Assembly: GCA_016748015.1 (NCBI GenBank)
Contig: JAAOMT010000028.1
Coordinates: forward strand, 62,001 to 126,000
Length of the DNA: 64,000 nt
Source: Geosiphon pyriformis
Lineage: Eukaryota; Glomeromycota; Glomeromycetes; Archaeosporales; Geosiphonaceae
Direction of reading: 5' to 3'
Below the pieces are notes generated by a model, which was not told where the DNA came from, ran no database searches, and saw only the letters and a list, made by a program, of their open reading frames with translations. Made by a program: the position numbers and the translations under genes. Within the stretch, counting starts at the first letter, position 1. Each line of letters starts with the position of its first letter. Below are positions 12,881 through 24,605 of this stretch, piece after piece.

Positions 12881-13547
12881 TATTATTATTATCAAATACA
12901 GTCTAATTACTATTTAACATACAAAAACAAATTAAATAAAACTAATTAAATATAATTTATATATTTACTACATATAATCAATTACTTAAGCCAATTAAAG
13001 CAATACTATATACTTATACAAAATTTTACATCATTTTTTGCACTTAAAAAAACAAATATGTCTTATATAAATCAAAACTAATAACAAATGACTTATCAAT
13101 ACCAAGCAAATAAACTACTTTAGTTAATAAAAAACCAGACTGATCATAAAAAATAACAGATATAATCTTGTTATTATTAACTAAACTATTTTTATTTATA
13201 TCTGTCTTAAACTTTAATTTAAATATTTATAGTTTTCTGTAATACTTTTTAACCAAATAGTAAACAAAATTAATCATTACCAACATAATTTTTTTCTTAC
13301 TACCAAAAACTGTCATTGTTTTATTAATTTACAAAACTTTTATACAAAACTGTATATATTTTAATATCAAAAACACATAAAAAAAGAGCATGCAATACTA
13401 ATAAAAATAACAGAAAACAAATTATTACCAAAGATTTTTGCAATTCTATGTAACTATACAAAATATCAGAATATGTAAAAGCATTTTTTAAACAAATAAA
13501 AGTATAATTAGACAATTTAACATTATTATACATTAAGCACAAAATGC
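12880..13547 (-). pseudogene. LINE-2 3' segment: C-terminal finger region and 3' end
   Basis: A minus-strand reading (13547 down to 13324) gives NNVKLSNYTFICLKN and DILYSYIELQKS. These align with the LINE-1 block VEFSDHVFAC and DILVEAADKW near 11720-11830. The remaining 450 bp have no open frame and correspond to the LINE tail. Element A is inserted immediately upstream on this strand. Confidence 0.7.
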
Positions 13548-14410
13548 TGTTATTCATAAAGAAAAAACAAATATAAAAAATAGTAAACCAATAAGGAAGT
13601 AGTAGTTAACATGTGAGCACATTGCTCAACAATGTGGAGCAATATTAGAAAATTAGGGCATATTGCTCAGCAATGTAAGTATTGCTCAAAAAATCATAGC
13701 ATATTGCTTGAGAATGTGAGCAATCTCATAGAACATAAATTTATGTATATATAGCAGTAGTATCAGAAACTAGAAAATTAGTCAATTAGACTCAAAATCA
13801 AGAAGACTAAGAGTCAGTAGAACTTTCAGAGTCAATTAGACTTGCAAGTCATAATTATTAAATACATTTTCTTTAAAAAATAAAATACTATAACTTGAAG
13901 TAAAATTACTTTCATATTAATGAAATTATCTATTATTTCAAAATCTATTTCCCACTATCAACACTTTATATTGATAGTAATTGATATTTAACCATACTAA
14001 AACAATAGCTCTTGATTATGGCTATTGATAAGATACTAATATTTATTGCCTTGGCTTATTTCTTATTTTTTTTTCTTGTTTTATTTTCTTTGTTGTTTGT
14101 TAATTTGATTAAAAAATTTACACATAGAGATATTGATGTTAAAATATAGCACTAGTAAAAGATCTAGGAATAAAAATAGACATTTGGGATTGAGAATATC
14201 TTACCAAGAAGATTACTGGTTATCATGCTGAAAAAAAATTGACAAAACTGCGGTTTTGGGAAGCTACAGATAAAACTATCAATTAAATCTCTGTTTATTA
14301 TACAAAAGATTCAACAAAAACCTTCAGAAACCAACATCATCAGCCATCAATTGAGCACCAAGTTACAGGTTTGTTATTTGCTTTAAGACTCCAAATAATT
14401 ATCTGTAACA
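13548..14410 (+). repeat. Element A 5' LTR (863 bp)
   Basis: The ends are TGTTA...TAACA. It contains repeated GCACATTGCT/GCAATGT stretches near 13617-13725 and a TATATATAG promoter-like site near 13746, followed by AGTCAATTAGACT repeats. Related LTRs occur at 16160-17049, 19083-37827 (split), 38702-39591 and 44515-45351. Confidence 0.85.
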
Positions 14411-14532
14411 TTTAGTGCTTCTTGTAAGGTATAATCTAACAGAGAACCAGTACCAACAACAATCATGCAAGAAAGTAGCAGACCAAGAGAAAACAAGAGA
14501 AAATCACTTAGAATTTGTGAAATCTTTATTTT

Positions 14533-15400
14533 ACCATTATCATTGATAAATTTGTTAAAATTAAAACTCTGATTATTTAAGACCCAATCATTAAAAACCC
14601 TGAAAATTTGAAAATTACCATTAATAAATTCATTAAAACTTATTAAATTAAAACTCTATTTATTCAAAACCCAATCATTAAAACTCTAAACATTCAAAAC
14701 TTATCTTTGATAAATTTCTTAAAAACCCATTAAATTAAAACTCCAATTATTCAAGATTCAATTATTAAAAACCCCAAACATTCAAAAATTACCATTGATA
14801 AATTTGTTAAAACTCATTAAATTAAAACTTTGTTTATTCAAAACCCAAGTATTAAAATCCTGAATATTTGAAACTTATCTATGATAAAAAAACAAATCAT
14901 TAAATTCAAACTCCAATTATTTAAGACCCAATTGTTAAAACTCTAAACATTTGAAAATTACCATTAATAAACTTGTTAAAAACTCATTAAATTCAAACTC
15001 CGATTATTCAAAACCTGATTATTAAAACCCTGAACATTCAAAAATTACTGTTGATAAATTCATTAAAACTTGTTAAATTAAAAACTCTGATTATTCAAGA
15101 CCCAATCATTAAAACCCTGAACATTCAAAACTTACCATTGATAAATTTATTAAAAACTCATTAAATTCAAACTTCAATTATTTAAGACCTGATCATTAAA
15201 ACCCTAAACATTCAAAAATTACCATTGATAAACTCGTTAAAACTCATTAAATTAAAACTCCAATTATTCAAAATCTGATCATTAAAACCCCAAACATTCG
15301 AAACTTACTTTTGGTAAACTCATAAAAACTTATTAAAACTCCAATTATTCAAGAACTAATCATTCAAAAACCCAAACATTCAAAACCCAATAATTCCAAC
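14533..15400. repeat. Minisatellite of about 87 bp, roughly ten imperfect copies
   Basis: Phase markers of the type ACCATTGATAAAT recur at 14616, 14703, 14791, 14877, 14960, 15047, 15134, 15221 and 15307, spacings of 83-88 bp. Each unit contains CATTAAA and AACATTCAAAA blocks. No frame stays open on the + strand through more than about one unit. It forms most of the interior of element A. Confidence 0.85.
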
Positions 15401-15643
15401 TCTACTATTATACAAAAAAACTTATTGTCAATAAAACTTGTTAAATTTTTAGCAATTCAAACTCTGGGAATTATTCAAAAACCCAAACATTCGAAGTTTG
15501 ATAAATTCCAAACACTGCTATCATACAAGAAAACTTATCTCTGATAGCCCAATAAAACCTAATTCTCACAGTACCAATAAATTAGCAAAACTTATCTGAC
15601 AGTTCTAAGTTAGAATATTGAAATGTAGTTACAATTCACTTTC

Positions 15644-15898
15644 ATGTGTCATATATTTAAAGAAGAACCAATTAGCAAGAACAAATGGGAATCGGAATTG
15701 AAACTTAATCCCAATTCAAACTTCACTAATGACAGCAACAATTTAAACTTTGTTAATGACAGCAATAATCCAAACTCTGCTGATGACAACAACAATTCAA
15801 ACACCACTAATGACAACAATGATTTAAACTCCACTAATAACAATAATAATTCAAATTCCACCAACAACAATTCAAACTCCACTTTAAATACTGAATGA
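15644..15898 (+). CDS. Asn/Ser-rich small ORF in element A, unknown
   Basis: An 84-codon ORF starts MCHIFKEEP and continues into Asn, Ser, Thr and Asp repeats (NDSNN, NDNN, NSNSTNNN). The pattern is partly a tandem nucleotide repeat of about 30 bp. After the stop, the same frame near 15998-16060 reads FECKYSKQITIVKNSSHV, which resembles half of a BED-type zinc finger with one Cys changed to Ser. That resemblance is weak. It may be the relic of a BED-finger protein or a chance ORF. Confidence 0.3.
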   Translation: MCHIFKEEPISKNKWESELKLNPNSNFTNDSNNLNFVNDSNNPNSADDNNNSNTTNDNNDLNSTNNNNNSNSTNNNSNSTLNTE

Positions 15899-16159
15899 TA
15901 TATCATGCTTCTAGATCTTACAATGGAGCAGAAATTAACTAAATTCAGTAATAATAATGAGAGCATTATGTCTGAACATGCACATAATACAGATGCAAGA
16001 TTTGAATGTAAATATTCTAAACAGATTACTATAGTTAAAAACTCCAGTCATGTATAAAATTAGATTTACAAATAGCAATAGAAATTACAGCAACAACATT
16101 GATACAAAAGAGAGATTTAGAAGATTTTGATAAAGCTTAATATTAAAAGAAGAAGATAA

Positions 16160-17049
16160 TGTTACTTATAAAGAAAAAACAGATATAGAAAATAATAAAC
16201 CAATAAGGGAGTAGTAGTTAGCATGTGAGCATATTGCTTAGCAATATGAAGCAATATCAGAAATTACAGCACATTGCTTAACAATATGAAGCAATGTTAA
16301 AAATTAGAGCACATTGCTTAAAAAATTAGAGCACATTGCTTGGAAATATGAGCAATCTTGTAGAACATAAATTTATGTATATATAGCAGTAGTATCAGAA
16401 GCTAGAAAATTAGTCAATTAGACTTAAAGTCAAGAAGACTGAAAGTCAATAAGACTCTTAGAGTCAATTAGACTCATAGATCATAATTATTAAATATCCT
16501 TCTTTTAAAAGATAGAATACTATAACTTGAAGTAAAATCACTTTTATATTAATAAAATTATTTATTATCTCAAAATCTATTCCCTACTATTAACACTTTA
16601 TGTTGATAATAATTGATATTTAACCATACTGAAACAATAGCTCTTGATCACAGCTATTGATAAGATACTAACATTTATTGCCTTGGCTTATTTCTTATTT
16701 TTTTTTCTTGTTTTATTTTTTTTGTTGTTTGTTAACTTAATTAAAGAATTTACATGCAGAGATACTGACATCAGAATATAGCACTAGTAAAAAACCCAGG
16801 AATAAGAGTAGACACTCGGAATTGAGAATATTTTACCAGGAGGATTACCAGCCATTATGCTGAGAAAAAAATTGACGAAACTGCAGTTTTGGAAAGCTAC
16901 AGATAAAACTATTAATTGAATCTCTGTTTATTATACAAAAGACTTAACAAAAACCTTCAGATCATGAAAATCTTCAGAAACCAACATCATCAGCTATCAA
17001 TTGAGCACCAAGTTATTTGCTTTAAGACCCCAAATAATCACTTGTAACA
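16160..17049 (+). repeat. Element A 3' LTR (890 bp)
   Basis: Direct repeat of 13548-14410 with TGTTA...TAACA ends. Differences from the 5' copy are mostly C/T and A/G transitions plus small indels in the GCACATTGCTT repeats. Confidence 0.85.
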
Positions 17050-19082
17050 ATACTTAAATAATTTCTATTATAAAGTTTTTTTTTAACTGCAATCAACAGT
17101 TTCTTATATACTGCTTTTATTAAATATGTGTAAAAAACAGCTAAAGTTCTGCTAGTAAAACCAAAAAACATATAAGAATTTGGATGCCAAGCTATAATAA
17201 TACAAACTTAGTCTATATTCCAGATGAATGAATTATTTAAAATATTTACACCAAAATCTGCTTCTTATTAAGCATAATGAATAAACCAAAGAACAAAATA
17301 ATAAGTATTGTCTAAAACAACCAAACTATTTGTCACAATAAATTTTTTTTGAACTTTTATAGATAAAACCAAATAAAACTGTACTGTATCACATACAAAA
17401 ACATCTACTCAGTTATTTTCAGTATTTTTCTAATGTTTTTTAATCTTTATTTATCTAAATACAATGTTTTTTGACTTAATAAAATTAGCCACACAATGTC
17501 TTTTTACTCAACACTTATTTCTAAAATCTGGTATATAAAGCTAGAATTGTAAATACATGTATTTATAGCCACTTAGCAGTTCATATATAGAAATACTAAA
17601 CAAAAAAAACACATTTTAAAGCCAAAACAATTGCTTATAATTCTAATATTATTAAAAACAACAATTTATGTATTCTAATGTCTATATTTATTTTAACTTC
17701 TAAAAAATAAACTGCTGTCTTATTAGCTATCTCTACAATATTCAAACTTTTTAATAAGCTATTAATGTAAATATTTATTGTCTTTGTTTATAACTTATGT
17801 AAACATTTTTTAATATTTACAAAGTTTTTTAAATTAAAAAAATCTGAACAGTCAAAGCTAAAGACAATTTTATTAGTATTAACAAAAAAATTACTCATGT
17901 ATATTAATGCTTTATTAAACTATATTAATACCAAATCTTTAGAACTTAATTTTTTTTAATAACAAAAAGTTTTTTAATTCATAATCAAATCATGTTTGTT
18001 TAACAATCTGTTTCCAAAAATCATACCAGAACATTTTAATAAACCTACTACCTCAAAGTAACAAAAATCACCCAAAATTTTGAATATTAGATAGTAATTA
18101 GACTTTTAGAATACATTAAACAAATTGTTGACAAAAAAAATTTTGGTATTTAAAAATATTTTTATTACATCTGCTAAAAAATTATTTACAGAACTGACTC
18201 TTAACTTGACTAAAAACTACAATGAGTTTATAAGAGCCCAATTTAGAATTTGTAAATCCAAAAATTAGTGCTTAAACAACTAACCAAAAATCTCTATTGT
18301 ATTAGCAAAACCAATCACAAAAGCCACTTTCATCTCTATTTGTATTTGTTTAAAAGACTTCAATCCATATAAAAATAGATAATACAAAGTCTTATTAAAA
18401 AAATTTCTTAACAAATTGGCCTTAAATTTAAGTTTCTTCCTTATTATAACATTTTATTTTTAATACACATCCTTAAACATAAAGCTAAACTATATACAGT
18501 AATTAATTATGAACTGCAAAACTATTAACACCAAATATAAAAACTATTTGTTTGACAATGCTTTCTTAAAAACCACATTTGAGAAAAATCTAATATCTGA
18601 ATATATTTTGGCAAAACTTGGCTTTAACATATTTTTTATTGACAAAAAAATGCTCAAATACTTATGAAATTTGCCATGCTTAGCAATAAATATTGGCAGT
18701 TCACTAATATGTAAAAAAAACATTTAAAACTCTCTAATTAATAAAAATAGTTACTATTTTGTTATTGTTAATAAAAATATTATTGATCTCAAAAAATTCA
18801 CTAGCAATGTCTAAAATATATCAAGTTAAGACTTGGCTATTTTCAATCCAAATTGTGTTATCAACAAAAACACTAGCCATAAAAAATAAAAATTTTTCTT
18901 CATTAATTTCTATCCTGCCTGTTTTAACTACAAGATTTGTATTAATTTTATATTTATATAAGTATTTATGTCTTTTAATTTTACATAATAGAAGATTATA
19001 AAATTTTTTCCATAAAAGTAATAAAAAAACTTTATTCTAATTTAGTTTATTATGTACTATTACTCATAGTAATTAGAAGTAT
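17050..19082 (-). pseudogene. LINE-2 segment: RT core through RNase H (decayed)
   Basis: Reading the minus strand from 19082 down, the translation matches LINE-1: LLLLWKKFYNLLLCKIKR, then KTGRIEINEEKF, the RT box FVDN at 18857-18868, INNIFINNNKIVTIFIN, and KANLLRNFFNKTLYYLFLYG. At the low end it reads WHPNSYMFFGFTSR and YLIKAVYK, matching the block before the LINE-1 finger. There are multiple stops and frame changes. Its two ends continue at 37828 (upstream) and 13547 (downstream). Confidence 0.75.
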
Positions 19083-19668
19083 TGTATAATTAGAAGATTA
19101 GCCAATCAGAAGTAGGTGTAGAAACAGAAGAATTCCAGAATTTCTTTAAAGAAATTGCAGAATTCCAGAATTCCAGAATTTTTTGTAAGAAATCACAGAA
19201 TTCCAAAATTTCAGAAATCTCATATAACACCAACTATGTATATATAGTAGTAACATTAAAAGCAAGAAAAGTATTCAGAATTCAGTTTAAATTCAATTAA
19301 ATATACTTTTTTTACCTATTTATTAATTTTTACTTTATAAATAGTAATATTAATTGAAGTGAATTTATCAAAAATATTCAATAAAACATACTTATTATTA
19401 TCTAATCTATATTATTATCATTTGATTGAGAATCTCTATCATTCATTTGTTATCAACACTTTATGTTAATAACACTCAATACTTAATTATACTGAAACAA
19501 TAGTTTTTGATTATGACTATTGACAAAATACTAATTTTTATTTTATTTTCTTATTTTTTTATTTTTTTTTATTTTTTTGTTGTTTGTTATTTACTAATTA
19601 ATTTAAGAAATTAAGTGCTGATTAATTAATATTAAGAATAGTCTAGTAAAAGATCCAAAAATAAGAGT
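19083..19668 (+). repeat. Left part of a solo A-type LTR (A2), split by element B
   Basis: The sequence begins TGTATAATTAGAAG and from about 19230 follows the element A LTR (TATGTATATATAG, then ACACTTTATGTTAATA, CAATAGTTTTTGATTATG). It stops at AAAAATAAGAGT where B begins, and continues at 37580 (ATAGAATTTATAAAT...). Joined, it matches the A LTR. Flanks GTAT (19079-19082) and GCAC (37828-37831) fit a 4-bp duplication after two transitions. Confidence 0.75.
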
Positions 19669-20544
19669 TGTTATGAGATGGTTTTCTTGGTATATTTAAT
19701 TGCTGATATCCTGTCTTAATTGCAATCAGTTTCTTGTGAGTTTCTTAATTCTAATTGTATAATAATGTTGGTATTTAGGCTGCTGGTTTCTTTTTGATGT
19801 CCTGATGTAAGCTATTTTTCAATCTCTGATTGTTGTATGTGTTTATGTACTCTTTCTCAGAGACTAAGCTGAAATCTACCCGTTGTTTGGGGTCTTTTCT
19901 GAAGCTATTCTTGCAATTGTTTGGTGTGTTTCTCTAATCTAGAAACACGGAATATTAATGGCCTTTAATGCTTTTTCTAATTCTTCTTATTCAGTTTTTA
20001 TCAATTAGTAGTTATGTGAATAATTTTGATCAGGGATTATTCTTTTAAGAAATTCAACTGATAAATGATAGTTTTATTCAATAATTAACACAAGTGAGTT
20101 TCTTACTACTTTGGAGGTTGTGATAATTTAGTTTTAAATATTCTTTTTCATTTCTTTTTGATTTAAAGGTTTCTTGGGATATTTAATTTAAAGGTACGAT
20201 TTAAAGTAGAATTTGTTGGATAAATTAGATCTATTGCTTGATAAGTTATGATTTTTATTACTTGATTGACTTTTCTCAATATTAAAGCTACTGTATATAT
20301 ACATGTTTGTAGTTCTATGAGAAAACACATTGTAATACTTTCTTTTTGATATTTCAACCTGGTGTTTGCTACTATTATCAGTTGATGTTGACTGCTATTG
20401 TGAACTGGTGCTTGCCACTATTGCAAGATGGTGTTTTGTTACTATGTTAATCATTACCTTTCTAAGATTATTACTGTGCTATATTATGATTAAATAGTTT
20501 ATATTATCTTTATAATTTTTTTGTTAAATTCTTAAACCATAACA
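19669..20544 (-). repeat. Element B 3' LTR (876 bp)
   Basis: Direct repeat of 36700-37575. Plus-strand ends are TGTTA...TAACA. Differences between the two copies are nearly all transitions, for example GCTGATATCCTGTC against GCTAATATCTTGTC. Confidence 0.88.
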
Positions 20545-20562
20545 TTATCCCCTTCTTTCAAG
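20545..20562 (-). other. Polypurine tract of element B
   Basis: On the minus strand GAAAGAAGGGG followed by ATAA directly precedes the 3' LTR. This is the expected plus-strand primer site of an LTR retrotransposon and supports the assigned orientation. Confidence 0.65.
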
Positions 20563-20806
20563 ATTGAGCTTTGTTGAAATTGAAGTTAATTTCTTCATTA
20601 AATTCTAAGTTACTATAGTGGCCCAATACTGTGTTATTAATTTGTTGTTGTAATTCTTGAAATTGCAAGTTGGTAAGTCGTTCAATACTGTTGATTGTTA
20701 TTATGTTTATAGTTGGGTCCAACAATAGTTTGTGACAGTTTTTAAATGCTTTGAAAATTCTGTAAACTGTTTTTCCAAAGTGGCCTGAATGAATATTTGA
20801 GTGCAT
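20558..20806 (-). pseudogene. Element B: integrase N-terminus fused by deletion to the end of ORF3
   Basis: The 82-codon ORF begins HSNIHSGHFGKTVYRI, the first His pair of the integrase zinc-binding region (compare HTDPFSAHLGRDGT in C). It then switches to FKNCHKLLLDP...LTNLQFQELQQQI, which aligns with the last 60 residues of the C ORF3 (FNTCENVLQNP...LTELKFQQFSDQI). The integrase core, its C-terminus and most of ORF3 are gone. An internal deletion of well over 1 kb is the simplest explanation. Confidence 0.65.
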
Positions 20807-21139
20807 ATTAAATAAGATAGTTTTTTTTTATCTGTGGTTATAACTCTTAATGGATTATCTGGATTTTGTCAATTCTGGTAATAAAGTATGTGATTTGAAT
20901 GAAATAGTGTTTTGCTAATTTTTGGAGCTTAATTAGCTCTTTTACTGGCATTTTTTTATCTATTTGTAATGTTTCCAAGTATTGGCTGAGGTTTTTGTAA
21001 AGGTAGTTGTTTATTGTTGTTGTAGCAGGTGGGTTGGTAATTTTTATGTGTGTCTTATTCTTAACAAACAGTTAGCATTAACATTTTTGGTACCTTCTTT
21101 GTATTTGATAATATAATCATATGGTGCTAATGTTTGTAA

Positions 21140-21445
21140 TCATCTGGCATATTTTTCTTTTAGCACTTTTTTGTTATTTAACCAGACCAGACCTTTATGA
21201 TCTGTAGTAATCTCAAAGGATTGGTACCATAAATATGTGTCAAAGTGAACACAACTCCAGACTACTGCTAAGCATTCAAGTTTGTGTGCTGCATAGTTTT
21301 GCTCTGCCATACTGAAACTTTTGCTGACATAAGCAATTACACGTTCTCTTCCATTATCATTTTTTTGTAACAGAATGGTTCCAAGTTTAGTTTCAGAGGC
21401 ATCTGTGACCAAAATGAATTTTTTTTTAAAATTTGGATAGATCAT
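21140..21445 (-). pseudogene. Element B RNase H domain
   Basis: The ORF reads YPNFKKKFILVTDAS, LGTILLQKN, VIAYVSKSFS, ECLAVVWSCVHF and FEITTDHKGLVWL. These are the hallmark blocks of the gypsy RNase H (catalytic Asp in TDAS, Glu in LECLAVVW, Asp in TTDHKGL). It is in the same frame as RT and ends in a stop at 21140. Confidence 0.85.
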
Positions 21446-21449
21446 TATT

Positions 21450-22342
21450 GGTGATTCAATAAACTTTTGTCCAAGGTACTCAAAAGCTTTTTGTTATGCT
21501 TTAGTCCATTCAAATTTCACATTTTTGGATAGTAGATAATTAAGGGGTTTGGCGATGTTTGAAAAGTTTTTTACAAAGTGGCAGTAGTAAGATGCAAGTC
21601 CTAAAAAGCTTCTAACTTTTGAAACATTTTGAGGTACTGGAAAATTTTTCACTTTGTCTATTTTTAATGGATCTGGTTTTATTCCATTTTTTCCAACTAT
21701 GTGTCCTAAAAATGCTAGCTCATTTTTTCAAAAGAAACATTTTTCTAGATTTAGTTTAAGTTCAGTGTGTTTTAATCTCTCAAAAACTTGTTGCAAATGT
21801 TGGAGATAATCCATAAATTTTGACAAGAAAACATTTGTATTGTTCAAGTAAACAACAACAGATTGCCACAGAATTCTGGAGTAAATTACATCCATTAATC
21901 TTTGGAATGTTGTGAGAATGTTTGTCAATCCAAATAGCATTACATTGAACTCATAATTGCTATTTTGTGTTGTGAATGCTGTTTTATGCCTGTCTTTTGG
22001 GTTCATTTCCACTTGTCAGTATCCACTGGTCAAGTCCAGTGTAGAAAACCATTTTGCTCCTTCAAAAATGTCGATAATTTCGTCAATTAATGGTATTGGG
22101 TATGAGTCTTTGGTTGTTTTGCTGTTTAGTTTGCAATAGTTGATGCAAAATCTAATTTTTCTGTTCTTTTTCTTTATTAAAACAACTGGTAAGAACCATG
22201 GGCTCATTGATGGTTGGATTATTTCTTTTTCCAACATGCTTTGGACTTCTTCTCTGATAAAATTATGCTTCATTGGTGGGACACAGTAAGTGCATTGTTT
22301 TTCAAGTCTGGTGTTTCCAGTAGAGATTTGGTGTTGAACCAA
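21450..22342 (-). pseudogene. Element B reverse transcriptase (broken)
   Basis: It reads MKHNFIREEVQSMLEK, then SPWFLPVVLIKKKN, RKIRFCINYCKLN, STLDLTSGY, a stop at 22016-22018, and QVEMNPKDRHKTAF. The catalytic box is YLNN (21839-21850) instead of YLDD: both Asp are Asn, each a G-to-A change on the coding strand. A thumb/connection block follows (LGHIVGKNGIKPDP, FLGLASYYCHFVKNF). With the stop and the lost Asp pair it is dead. Confidence 0.85.
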
Positions 22343-22411
22343 GTTGGTTCTTCCAAATTCGCCATTTTATAAAAATATATTAGAGTATTTTAAAATTAAT
22401 GCTTTTAATTG

Positions 22412-23300
22412 TTACTGTTGGTCAGAATCCATTGTTCCAATGTTTAATTTGGCCAATTTTTCTGGTGTAAATTGATAGAATTCCAATGGTTGTTGCCAAT
22501 TTATTGAAGTGAGTTTACAGTATAAGGCAATTTCTGGAAAATTTAGAATTTTTTGTAGTGTTAATGTGTTTTTTAGCTTCATTCTGAGGTATTCAATGAT
22601 GGTATCTTCCGGAATGTAGATGGATTCTTTTGTGGTATTTGCAATAGAAATTTTTATCCATTGAGCTTTATTAGCTGGAATAAAAAGATTAGTAAGTCCT
22701 ATAAAAAACTTTTGGCAAGTTTCTGGATAGGACTCAAATATTAGGTCTTTTTCTTTAATTGTCTTTTTTATTCTTATTTCTGATTTTCTATATGGTAGAA
22801 GTATAATAGACTGCTCAGTTTTAATTACTTCATCTTTTTTCTTTATTGTTTCAGTGAAATTCACTTCAATTCCTTTTCTTGTCGATCCAAAACCAAAAGT
22901 TTCTCTCGTTGTTTGTAACAATTTCTCACGATTTTCCACTGGCACAAATTTCTCAATTTTTACCAATAGTAGAAAAATTGCTTGTGCAATTTTTTTTTTA
23001 GATTCAATGGTATAAGACTTTTCTGAATTGTTCTGTAGCAAAGCCATTAAATTTCCAGTGTATTCAGAGTCAATTACTCTTTCTTGAATGCTTATTCTTT
23101 TTTTTGCGAGGCTTGATCACAACACTATTTGAATCATTGTTTCTGGTGAAATTTCAACCACTATTTTCAGGTCGATTTTGGTAATGCTCCTGGATGGTAA
23201 TATTGTGGATTTGTCTTTCAGATAACATAGATCAAATTTGGCATCAGTTGGATGGGCTCTTTTGGGTATTATTCTTAAGTGCCTATTGTCAAAGTATTAG
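22412..23300 (-). pseudogene. Element B dUTPase domain plus linker to RT
   Basis: All five dUTPase motif areas are readable on the minus strand. Motif 1 is HPTDAKFDLCYL. Motif 2 is a stop followed by SSLA at 23117-23119, where the family has R-S-S-L-A (CGA to TGA would give this). Motif 3 is RVIDSEYTGNL. Motif 4 is KKIAQAIFLLL, and motif 5 is ETFGFGSTRKG. A linker of about 150 residues follows, ending at the stop at 22412. dUTPase hydrolyses dUTP to dUMP and limits uracil incorporation during reverse transcription; here it sits between the Cys-rich module and RT, as in C. Confidence 0.75.
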
Positions 23301-23379
23301 ATATCAATCATCTGTTCTAGGTTAGTATAAGCTATAAATTTTTCTAACCTGGGACCATCAGATGAGTTTTGTTGATTTA

Positions 23380-24031
23380 TTGATTGATTTTGAGACTGCT
23401 GATTCTCAATTTCCATTTTTCTTTCTAAGTTTCTTTTATCTTAACACTCTTCACAGCACTAATTTTGGCATGGGATAAGACAGTTTTTGCAGAGATAAGT
23501 GTTGATTTGGATGAGGTATTGTTCTTACTCTTGTCAAGTGGGACATAGTTGTTAGTAGTAGTTCTGGAATTTGTCTACTGAATCAAATATGTTGTAGCTG
23601 GTGACTTTGTCAGCTATTTTGGCTGACTCTTTCCAATGTTATATTTTTTCAGTGGTTTCTCTTCTTACTTTGGTCTGTGCGGTGTTGTACAACTCGTCCT
23701 TGTTGTGTGGGTAGTGCTGTAGTCTTTTTAACATTCTGTTGAATGCTACTTCAAATGGCATTCCTCCTCTTATCTAGTTACAGATGAGGATTGTATATTG
23801 GCAAGTTGTGTCATATGTTCTTTTTCTGCCTGGTATGTTGTTCTAGTTGTACCCTCTTGGTAATGGTTTTCCACAAGCAAGACATGGTTCCTTATCCCAT
23901 TTTCCATGTCTTTTTGAGTAACCATATTTTTTTTTGTTACAATGGTTACAATAGTAGTGGGTGGGATTTCTTGGGTCTTTGTCTGGTGTGCTGCACACAG
24001 TCATAGATAAGAGTTTCTTCTTGCAAACCAA
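23380..24031 (-). pseudogene. Element B Cys-rich module with HYPHN motif, function unknown
   Basis: The minus-strand frame starts MVCKKKLLSMTVC and has paired cysteines (CNHCNKKK, CLACGKPLP). It then reads PFEVAFNRMLKRLQHYPHN (HYPHN at 23703-23717) and later CKNCLIPC and CCEEC. The equivalent stretch of C (28240-28860) has CKDCKKK, CYFCKACH, DAAYNSALNKLYHYPHN and CLECY in the same order. The conserved layout suggests a folded zinc-binding domain between protease and dUTPase. I do not recognise the family. Several stops interrupt it. Confidence 0.6.
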
Positions 24032-24264
24032 GCATTCTAGCTTTGGTCTGTGTTGCTGGTGGTTTTTTCATGAACTTACCTGGTTCCATTCGGATCTTTC
24101 TTCACTGGTTCATGTTAATATGGCTGGTAGTTCTGTTCTTTAGTCATCAGTCCAAGAGAGCTGATAGGTTTTAATGACTGATAATGCTGGATTTTACTTA
24201 AATTCAAAGGTAAGTCTTTGGTTGGTGCTGGGTTTTTAGAAGTGGCCATAGGTGGCTGGAATTC

Positions 24265-24605
24265 TGGCCTGGTGGTCATTATAATTGATCAAAAGCTCTT
24301 GGGTGATCCTAGTCTAGGGTGGCATTGGCTTTTGTTAGCCAGTTATTTCCTATTAATGCTTGATATTATGTAACGTCCATTATTAATACTTTTGTATGTA
24401 TTACTATGCTGTTAATTTCAAAAAGAAATGAGTCAATTTCACTATAAGGCAGCTTTGTACTTCTATCGGCTGTTATAATTTGAGATGTTGTAACACAATC
24501 AACTTTGAAACCCAGTTGGTTTACTAATTAAAGCATTACAATGTTTCCAGCAAATCTACTATCCAAAATAAGTTTGATTGAGGTATTGTTTACAGTGATT
24601 TCCAT
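24265..24605 (-). pseudogene. Element B aspartic protease, separated from gag by element C
   Basis: The frame reads ITVNNTSIKLILDSRFAGN; the family active site is LDSGSAG, so D is kept and G is replaced by R. It continues to KVLIMDVT, a stop, YQALIGNNWL and KANATLD, as in the C protease. Element C (with its CCAT duplication) lies directly upstream. Reading from 34469 across the insertion restores the same frame. Confidence 0.7.

Larger units (their letters stand above)
13548..17049 (+). mobile_element. Element A: short, apparently non-autonomous LTR retrotransposon
   Basis: Two direct repeats, 13548-14410 and 16160-17049, both start TGTTA and end TAACA. The 5' copy is followed by TTTAGTGCTTCTTG, which resembles a primer-binding site TTTGGTGC... 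with one transition. The 3' copy is preceded by a purine tract (16146-16157, AAAGAAGAAGAT). Flanks are ATGC (13544-13547) and ATAC (17050-17053), a 4-bp target duplication differing by one transition. The 1.75-kb interior codes for no recognisable Gag or Pol: it has a tandem repeat of about 87 bp and a small Asn-rich ORF. It resembles a LARD-type element that would depend on other elements for mobility. It interrupts the LINE-2 finger region. Confidence 0.8.

Noticed and set aside
14533-15400. CRISPR-like array
   Set aside because: The repeats are about 87 bp, imperfect and contiguous without unique spacers, in a eukaryotic LTR element: a minisatellite.
15649-15966. Leu-rich minus-strand ORF opposite the Asn-rich ORF of element A
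   Set aside because: It is the antisense reading of AAT/AAC-type repeats, which gives Leu/Val runs by composition.
23791-24143. Plus-strand ORFs in the B Cys-rich module
   Set aside because: They are antisense to the minus-strand module, which is supported by its similarity to element C.
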